A stretch of 64,000 nucleotides of DNA from Basidiobolus meristosporus CBS 931.73. Taxonomy: Eukaryota > Basidiobolomycota > Basidiobolomycetes > Basidiobolales > Basidiobolaceae. Location: positions 62,001-126,000 of the forward strand of contig MCFE01000136.1 of the NCBI GenBank assembly GCA_002104905.1. The letters are read 5' to 3'. Under the pieces are notes generated by a model. That model was given only the letters and a program-made list of their open reading frames with translations, searched no databases and was not told where the DNA came from. How positions within the stretch are numbered: position 1 is the stretch's first letter; every line of letters begins with the position of its first letter. The translations under genes were made by a program, and so were the position numbers. Positions 56,138-64,000 of the stretch are shown one piece after another.

Positions 56138-59100
56138 ATGGAAATTCAAGCCGAAGAAGGAATTTTACCTTACCGTTCGCCTACCCACGCCTCAAGTAAT
56201 TCCCTGTTGGGATCTTTTGGTGGTTCACTTCTAGACGAAGGGTCTCGCTCCAAAACCCCGGAATCCAAGCTTGGGCTTTCCCTTTTTGATTCATCTCCAG
56301 ATTCTTCTGGTCTTGACTCTACCGTTTTCCCAACTACAAGAAGAGCCCGAGCAGATACTATGCCGTCTTCACTATCGAAATATCCTTTCCGTAGTAAATC
56401 ACCAGAATCTGATATTTCCTCGCCCATTGGACGCAATTTTTCTGCTTCCCCCGGCGCTATTACTCCAACCCGAATCAATAATGGAAATACTACTCGCTCT
56501 CGTGGTAGTTCACTGAGTGTTCCTTCGTCAACATTTTCTGATGCTTTTGGGTCTAGTATTTTCTCTCCTTGGCAAAGTGCTGTAGACACCGAAGCCGGTA
56601 AAAATCACTTTGATGACCCGAACGAGGATGGGGTGAACCCCTTGGTAAAGACATTGGACTACCTTGGTCTCGATGACTCTTCACATTCACCCAGCCAGTT
56701 GGATGAAAGCTTTGGTGGCTCTCGATTCGGTTCACCTCCTGAAGTCAAATGTAGGTCCTTAAAAGATACTGTGTTTGTTTAGCACTTATTGACTGAATTC
56801 CAACTAGCTATTGCAAATTTAAGAGCTTCCCTCGGTCGCCTTCGTTCTCATTCAATGTCCTCTACAGCCAAGTACGACGATGTGGTAACTCCTCTTCCAG
56901 CCCCTTTACAGCAACTGAGAAAGGCTCCTTCGCGTGGACGTGCTATTTCGGTTGGGTTTTTGGATGCTCCGCAGAAGTTTTTTGTACCCGGAGAGAGCAA
57001 TTCAAACTCGGACATCTCTCTTGGAAGTAGCTACACCAACGAAAACCTGATGTTTTCAGAAAATGGCTCCATGAGCAACAGTCTTGGTTTAAATGGCTCG
57101 GACAGTGTACGTAGCAACCACCAATTTTATTATCGACTATTTCTGACTCCTACCTTCGAAAAGTTTCTTGGCCATGGGCAGTCATTTGAAAGCGCTACCG
57201 ATTTTGAGCATGAGGTAAATAGACAGAACTCTGATGACCAAGAAATTTCGTTCATACTGTTCATTCATTCAGTACTTCGACCCTCTTGAAATGTCGGCTA
57301 CTGATCACTTAACACCGACGCGTTCCTTATGGATCGGAAACATTGATAGCTCTTTGACTTCAGCTGATCTTATGTCCATCTTTTCCCCTTACGGCCCTAT
57401 CGAGTCTCTTAGATTGCTTCCAGAGAAAGAATGCGCTTTCGTCAATTATGTAAAGATCGAAGACGCCATTCGTGCTAGGGAAGAAATGCAAGGGGGTAGG
57501 GTAGGCAACTGCATTATCCGAGTTGGCTATGGCAAGGTAAGTTAGTTCCTACATCTTGGACCGTGATGTCAGTTCAAACGCAGACTTGTTTCGTAGGCAG
57601 ATATATATAACTGTGACTCCCAGACGATGCAGCCCACCAGAGCGCTTTGTGAGTAAATTCTATGCAGAGGCGACATTTCTCCAGTCACTTATTCGTACCT
57701 CCTTCTAGGGATTGGTAACATTTCCGCGTCCATCACTCCTACTGCTCTACAAGCAGTATTTGCTCCTTTCGGAGCTATTGAGTCTGCCCGCATACTTACT
57801 CACAAGAACTGTGGCTTCGTTAACTTCGAGAAGGTTGAAGACGCCATCAAGGCTAGGAAAGAAATGAACAATAAGGAGATATATGGCTCTGCTGTAAGAA
57901 TCGGTTATGCCAAAGTGCCTCCAAAAGATTCGACCACAAAGAGTGGAACTACCCCTTTTGGACTTCCATTCTCATCGACATTGCCCCAACCTTCAGTCCC
58001 CATTACTCCATGGCACACCAATGCCTCGGCATTGAGCGGGACCCCTGGCAATTCTTCGGCTGAGTTGGAGCCGTCTCTCAGCTCTTCCTTAGGTAATAGC
58101 ACCACAGGGGCGTACGAGACGGTGGATTTGCTGGGGCCATTGATGATGGATGACAATCTGATCGCCTTTCCTTACGCTTCGGTGCTCCCACCTATCCCCG
58201 AGCCTAACGTCAATCGCAAGATTGACCAATCACGGCTCCGTGAAATCCGTAAACGACTCGACAGCCACACGTCGTCAGCCAAAGATTTAGAGGCAGCATT
58301 CCATGAACTATTCGATGACTCGGTTGATCTGTGCTCAGGTTTGTCTCCAGTTCCCAAAGAAAATGGATTCACACGCGGCTAACATTCTGAAAATGTAGAC
58401 TATATCGGAAATACAGTCATCCAAAAGCTGATGGAGCGTGGTGGAGATAGTCACAAGTTGCTGCTGATCGAGAGAGTGGCGCCTCACATGGCCTCCATAG
58501 GTGTTCATAAGAACGGTACTTGGGCCATTCAAAAAATGATAGATTGTGCCAACACGCCTGCGCAGATGCAACCTATAGTCATGTCGTTGAAACCATTCAC
58601 ACCGCCTCTGTTGCTGGATCAATTTGGAAACTATGTGATCCAGTGCTGTCTACGCCTGGGTCCCCAGAGAAACCAGTTCATTTACGACGCCATCCACGCG
58701 CGTTGTTGGGAAATTGCACAGGGACGATTTGGCGCCCGCGCTATCCGAGCCTGTCTCGAAAGCCAGTACACCACCAAACGCCAACAACGGCTTGTTGCTG
58801 TTGCCTTGATCCACAATGCTCTCTTGTTGGCAACAAACCCCAATGGCTCGCTTCTCCTCACCTGGTTGCTTGACTCCTCCAACCTGGCTGGAAGGTATCG
58901 CGCGCTGGCTCCACAATTTATCAGCCATTTGAGCCACCTTTGTACTCACAAGCTGGCTTCCCTAACGGTCTTCAAGATCATCAATCAAAAGGTTGAGGCG
59001 GATGCGCGCGAACTACTCTTGCAGAGCTTGTTCTTGCAGGACCAGGTGCTTGAGGATGTACTCAGCGATCAGGTCCACGGGGTTGGACTGATTCAAAAGA

Positions 59101-59768
59101 TCCTCGCGAGCAATTTGATCGAGGAATCGCAGAAGAACAAGTTCTCCGAGCGAGTTCGATTAATGCTCGGAAAGCTGCAGGTCCATCAGGTGCAAGGCTA
59201 TCGACGACTGATGGAAGAGCTGGGTGTTGGGTTTGGACTCAAGCAGTATTCCGACATAAGTGGAAGTGGATACGCCTTTTCCAATGCCAATGACATCAAC
59301 GGCGGTTTACAAGGCGCTGGGCAACACGCGTTGTTCAATGCGCTCCTGGCCAACCCCCAGTTGGGTGCCAACTACCCCCAAGGTGCGTTCAACAATATGT
59401 ACGTGAACGCGGGCATGTACAACTCCCTCTTGAACCCATATGGCATGGTGGGTCTTCCTGGGCTCATCAATGGAACCACTCCGCAAAATCAAATGCAGAA
59501 CCCACAGCTTCAGCAACAGCTGCACCAGCTCCAAATGCAACTGCAACAGCTTCAGTATCAAAACCAAGAGAATCCCATCAGCATGAACCCTCATCCTCGC
59601 TTCGGAGAAGACAACAAAAACCAGGAGAGCAGAGCCGGAGGCCAGCCCATGTCAGCCCTGCTTCAAGATAGTGAGAAATCCGCAACCACCGACTTCTCTG
59701 TAGATAAATTTTCTAGCGATAATGTAGTTTCTTCGGACCATCACTCACCGTTCCGTCAGCATTTTTAA
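56138..59768 (+). CDS. PUF-family RNA-binding protein with two RRMs (Jsn1/Puf2-like)
   Basis: A cytoplasmic post-transcriptional regulator that binds mRNA 3' regions. Seven exons are proposed: 56,138-56,750, 56,808-57,106, 57,164-57,214, 57,273-57,536, 57,597-57,648, 57,709-58,338 and 58,399-59,768. They give 1,092 residues in consistent phase. The N-terminal 300 residues are Ser-rich and disordered. RRM1 (about 338-408) has SLWIGNI and CAFVNYVKI. RRM2 (about 425-495) has LWIGNIS, split by an intron, and CGFVNFEKV. PUF repeats (about 620-900) include DYIGNTVIQKLME, HKNGTWAIQKM, DQFGNYVIQCCL, GRFGARAIRACLE and NPNGSLLLTWLL. The C-terminus is Gln-rich (near 1,000). This RRM-PUF order and length match yeast Jsn1 (Puf1) and Puf2, which act on mRNAs for membrane and mitochondrial proteins. 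Confidence 0.93.
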
Positions 59769-60625
59769 GAGCCTCCCAACGAAGCCAGGCATTCCGAGTT
59801 CCTCGGTGGTGTCAAGAGGTCCCTGGTTTCCGGAACCCTCATGCCACCCAGCAACCCAGCCGAAATCACCTTTACTTTATTCAATTTTATTACAGAATGA
59901 TGTGTGGTATGGACCATGCGCACATGTACCTACTTGTTAAACGATTGTGAATACGCTCCTAGACCGTAGTGAGCGCCGAGAATTACCTTTGCCGGGGCTC
60001 ACTTGGGCTTATTCCCGAACTTCAAACTGATTTTTTCAAGGGTATTTGGTGGACTTCTGGGGATACTGTAGAACCCATGCTTCCATTTCACCACATTGCA
60101 CACCCACCGCTTTACTTTAGTTCTTTTTGGTTCACCTTACATTTTCAGGGATATGTACCCATGTCCCTGGTAAATATCAGCATTCATCTTGTGGTTCGAC
60201 TTTTTCTTCTCTAATCGTATAATAAAAATATTAGGATAGTTAATCATCATACAATGCTCGAGAATACAACTTACAACGTCAAGTGAGAGAGAGGGTGCAG
60301 TGGAGGCCGTATGGGAAATCCTCCCGAACTGCTGAAAAAAATCCCACCAAACCTCCAGCCTACCCTTCATCGTAACCCTAACCCTAGGCGTGATCTCTGC
60401 CCTACCATTGAGCCAAGCTCCTCCGCCCATCACGAAATCACCAAAACCAAGGAAAAAATTGTGACTACGGGAACCGCATACCAAAAAAAAAAACCATTTC
60501 CTAACAATATATCAACAACCAAGTCACTCAATGGGCGGGTGGATTTCCTTCGTATATCGTAAATACATAGACAGATATATCAACCCACCACTTCCCCTTT
60601 GTTATAGAGACACAGCCAACCTAGT
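59769..60625. other. Intergenic region with TFIIF-alpha promoter
   Basis: Short frames only. It contains a telomere-like motif (separate entry), an A-run at 60,483-60,492 and AT-rich sequence near 60,215-60,245. Confidence 0.5.
60373..60386. promoter_or_regulatory. Telobox-like site, TAACCCTAACCCTA
   Basis: Two telomere-type repeats lie about 240 bp upstream of the TFIIF-alpha start. Fungal Tbf1 and related factors bind CCCTAA motifs at promoters. Its role here is inference. Confidence 0.45.
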
Positions 60626-62750
60626 ATGACCAACCTACAAAGAAACCCGGGGACCCACACACAACCGGCTACCTACACCGATTACCGTTTGGTGTCGGGA
60701 TCGCGGAAAACGCTACACAACATCCTGAAGTTCCAAAACTCCAAACCGATCGACCCAAATAAGTTCACCGCCCCGGTCAGACTGCACCGTAAAGAGACGA
60801 GCGTGGAGGCCGCCGAGCTGTTCCAAGAACTAAAACCCGGGGAGAATCCGTCGGAAACCGCGTTACCCGGCTCCGCTTCCGGAGCAGATCCCTCCATCAT
60901 CGCGCCCTACGGCGGTGCTTCGCGTAACAAACAGATGCTCTTCAAGAAGAGAACCAAACAGGTGTTCCCCACCGACGAAAGCAGTAGAAAACTCAAAGAG
61001 CAAGAGGCGAAGCCTTGGGTACTGGAGGACTACGACGGGACCAATTATTGGAGCGGTAGTTTGGAGGGTGGCCAGCAATCGAATTACTTCCTGTTCGTAT
61101 TCTCGGTAAGTGTCGCACGAACGGGATCCGCCCCTCGGCCTTTTGTTATGTATTTGATACGCTGGCACGAAGTGTTGCTTACCTGCGGTTTTTTGGGGGG
61201 TCTGGTCGAGTAGGAGGATGGATTCAAAGTGGTTCCAGCTCATAGATGGTACAGATTCCAGCAAAAGTTGTCCTACGCTACATTGACGATAGAGGAGGCG
61301 GAAGAACAGGTGGGACGATGTCGTCGTTTTCACGCGCGAGCATCGGGTAACCTTTGAATTCTAGCTTATCAAGGCGCAGAAGAAGGATAGCGATCGCTGG
61401 ATGATGCGCAAGCGTTTGCTCAGTAAATTGGACGGAGATGAGGCAGAAGGTGAAGAGCGATCCGTACCACGAAGACTAAAGGTCGTGGATCATGAGGATA
61501 TCAAGTAAGTTTTATCGAGCTTGATCGCATGTGATAAGGGCACTCACCTGGCACGACTAGCTTTTCCGATGACGATGACCCTTCCATGAAGAAGATGAAG
61601 CGGGGTAACGTCAGCAAGGTATTTGATGATGAATGGTATTTGTTGGATTATATGGGGGCTTACTGGCGTTGAAACGGTTCTCGATTGAAGCATGGTGATA
61701 TAGAGGAGGTCGATTTCGAAGAAGTGTTCGAAGACGACGAAGAAGCTCCACCAGAGTTAGAAGGTGACCAAGAGGAGATAAAAGAAGAGGTACTCATCCA
61801 ACACCCTCAGCGTAATAGAAGAAATACTAAATGGAGTGTTCATTCACCAGCAAAGTAGAAGAAAGCCCAACCGGACAGTGGCTAGTGATGATGAAGAGGA
61901 GGAAGAAGAAGAGGAGGAGCTAACCGCCACTGGCAAAGTAACGCGAGATTTTATCATCGATGGGATGCGTAACAATGCCCATTAATCATGATCCTGAACC
62001 CTCGTAGGAAATGAAAAAAGCGCTCTTGACTCTCGAAAAGAATACGGCCTACGACTCGGACGACGAGCAAAACCCGTATCTAAGTGTTCGTTGTGTTTCA
62101 TCCCACTCCCCATATTCGGCTAGTTGGCTCACATTGTTTGCAAAAGGAGGAGGAAGAGGAGGAGGAGGAGAAGGAAGAGAAGGAGACGGACGAAGACAAA
62201 AAGAAGCAAGAGGCGGGTGATTCACTCATTGCCCCGAAGAAAGAGCCGATCCTCAAGCCTGGCCTATTTACACCGAAGCCCGTCAAGCCTGTTGCCAAAA
62301 TCTCCCCTACCATACGGCCCTCCAGCCCGTCGAGCTCTGTCGTAGATAAAAAGCGCAAGCCCGAAGGCATCATGAACGACGCTGCAAAGAAGGTACCTGG
62401 TTACTGTCTAGTTTGGCATCCACCAAATACACGTACTAACGCCAGTATACCAGGCTAGAATATCTTCACCAATACCAAGACCTGCTGCAGGCCCTACACC
62501 GGCGGCCTCAGGTACTTGCTTCTATTCAAACTTCATACCCAAGCCGTGCGCTGACGTAATCACTCTAGATTCCAATCTGATCACCGAAGAAGAGATTGTC
62601 GAGCTGATCAAGAGCAACCGCCTCACTACCAAAGACCTGATTACCAAGATCAAGAAGAAGCTAAAGGCGGACCCACGCAACAAGCAGCTCATCAGCACGA
62701 TTGTGAAGAAGGTGGCTACCACCAAGGATGGATTTCTCGAGCTCAAGTAA
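60626..62750 (+). CDS. Transcription initiation factor IIF, alpha subunit (RAP74/Tfg1)
   Basis: The large TFIIF subunit, which binds RNA polymerase II and stabilises the preinitiation complex in the nucleus. Ten exons are proposed: 60,626-61,105, 61,214-61,309, 61,365-61,504, 61,561-61,618, 61,691-61,789, 61,851-61,937, 62,008-62,085, 62,147-62,392, 62,454-62,511 and 62,569-62,750. They give 507 residues, near the human length. The N-terminal dimerisation region contains DYRLVSGS, NKQMLFKKRTKQVF, NYFLFVFSEDGFKV and RWYRFQQK. The middle is acidic with EEVDFEEVFEDDEEAP, NTAYDSDDEQNPYLS and a Glu run. The C-terminal winged helix (about 448-507) reads ITEEEIVELIKSNRLTTKDL and ends GFLELK. Intron 8 has a perfect TACTAAC branch site. 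The acceptor for exon 5 (after GATTGAAG at 61,690) is less certain; a second choice also keeps frame. Confidence 0.92.
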
Positions 62751-64000
62751 GGCTCGCCCATCTAGACTTGTTCGCGTGAAGATGCGTTGTTTTTGTCATT
62801 ACATGTGCAATAAGGAAACTGCTATCGAAGACAATAAATGCTGTTTATTTGTTTGAGATCCGACGACAATTGAGGATCATGAGTGAACAACGGTGTATGT
62901 TAGCGCAGCGAATCAGTCCATAGCAACGCTGTCCAGAATCGAGTGTCCATCACCACTTCACATGCAGATCGCTCTAGTAGCGTCTTTATTCATACATCGT
63001 ATCCTAAAATCTCTTGCCCACCCGATGGAAAATCAGCGGTACACTGAAAAAGCCCCCCTCGGCTCATGTATTTTCCCTGTGTTACCAGCAAGCAATGGCA
63101 TTGTTGACGGACCTCCGAATGGGTCATACAGATGAATCACCCGTACACCAATTGCTATCTTGAGAAAGGATCATGTCGATTATGGGGCAAGCGACGATGA
63201 TGCAGAGACTGCCGATGAGTCTTGTAGTCACAGTTCCCGAGAACTCCCCCCTCACGACGATGGAGCCCGTCGGGCAGATGAGAACCGCTTGAACAACGTG
63301 GCGGGTTTCTGGCCATGACTTCGTCTTCATCCCAGGACCAATCGATCGACGCGCAAATATCACAACGATCATCAAGGTGCCCTTGGAATGGCTCTACTGC
63401 AAGACCCGACCATCTTGTTATATTAAACACACCGCTCATCCTTCGAAACCTGGACCAATGTTGGCTAGCTGCGTGTTTGTTACATAATTTAATATACGTT
63501 AGTATGGAGGATTTGCCAAAAAGGCGGTGAAACCTGGATTGCTCGGATCCTAGGGATGGTCCCCGTTTGGCCCAGCGCTTCGACCATATGCATAGCCTGA
63601 ATCATGATAGTGTTGCCTTCGCTTCCATTTGAGATCATCCCACCACGAAGTGGCAGGTGATTTGTGCGATCACGGCTGAGAATCCGGTTGCACAATGACA
63701 CCCAGCTTCCCTTTCTAATAGTAGCGGTCTCAAACCCCAGCAGGTAACCGCGAGGAACGTGCCGATTTCCATGGGATTACGCAAACGTGTCTCGGTGGAG
63801 ATTGAAACTAGGAATGAGCTTGATACAAGGTTGTCAGGCTTAGCAATCGTTTATTTTTGATGGAATCGTACAATGTTCAGTGGGGATGAGTTGAGACCTG
63901 TCTTAAGTATTTTACAATAACATCGATGACTCCTTTCTAGATAGTATTGACTTGATCATGTACGGATATCGTGAAGCAAAGGATAAATGGGGCACTCGAG
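62751..64000. other. Region after TFIIF-alpha, no gene supported
   Basis: Overlapping minus-strand frames at 63,124-63,439 and 63,489-63,701 have no recognisable domain and no consistent splice structure. They could be exons of a minus-strand gene starting beyond the window, but I cannot support it. Confidence 0.4.

Noticed and set aside
63124-63701. Minus-strand frames near the right edge
   Set aside because: Overlapping frames without a recognisable domain; any gene would start outside the window.

Overview
The window is nuclear DNA of a filamentous fungus. Four protein-coding genes have short introns, mostly 50-72 bp with one of 108 bp, with GT..AG ends and, in one case, a perfect TACTAAC branch site. 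Their products are typically fungal: a CorA-type magnesium channel with the GMN motif, an acyl-CoA oxidase without a C-terminal peroxisomal signal, a Jsn1-like PUF protein with two RRMs, and TFIIF-alpha. I suspect an early-diverging (Mucoromycota-like) lineage because of the large AT-rich transposon load, but the sequence alone does not prove that.

The window has two compartments. From 1 to about 44,830 it is AT-rich, almost without CpG, and made of nested, broken transposons. From about 44,830 to 64,000 it is CpG-rich single-copy sequence with genes. No intact transposon gene was found.

Transposon block. (i) At least five fragments come from one large DNA transposon whose main protein is a Tnp2/Transposase_21 (CACTA-type) transposase. 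A second, unrecognised gene (ORF2) is transcribed away from it from a shared central promoter. Fragments lie at 2,725-5,330, 6,877-9,106, 9,107-10,587, 19,690-21,161 plus 25,896-26,175, 27,375-30,920 and 32,208-37,178. (ii) Three Ty3/Gypsy elements with 368-369 bp LTRs are present. Gypsy-1 (12,104-16,996) sits inside Gypsy-2 (10,588-19,684) with a GAAG target duplication. Gypsy-3 (21,162-25,895) sits inside a Tnp2 fragment with an ATTG duplication. (iii) A Ty1/Copia element lies on the minus strand (37,932-42,567), with a primer site resembling the anticodon arm of initiator tRNA-Met, followed by a pile of LTR fragments. (iv) There are four solo LTRs of a further family (1,826; 6,040; 31,142; 36,061). 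(v) A small family has long inverted arms (R1), including a complete 753 bp foldback at 37,179-37,931. (vi) An unclassified 1 kb repeat (R3) occurs at 500 and 26,176.

Gene block. CorA-like Mg2+ transporter (44,901-46,655, +), acyl-CoA oxidase (47,964-50,220, +), a possible 60-residue secreted/GPI-type peptide (50,632-50,814, -), a two-finger C2H2 regulator (51,960-52,673, -), RRM-PUF protein (56,138-59,768, +) and TFIIF-alpha (60,626-62,750, +). These are independent housekeeping or regulatory genes with no operon-like link. I found no rRNA, tRNA or CRISPR. I found no convincing new defence or metabolic system. The most unusual items are the Tnp2 element with its divergent unknown ORF2 and the large inverted structures built from its ends.
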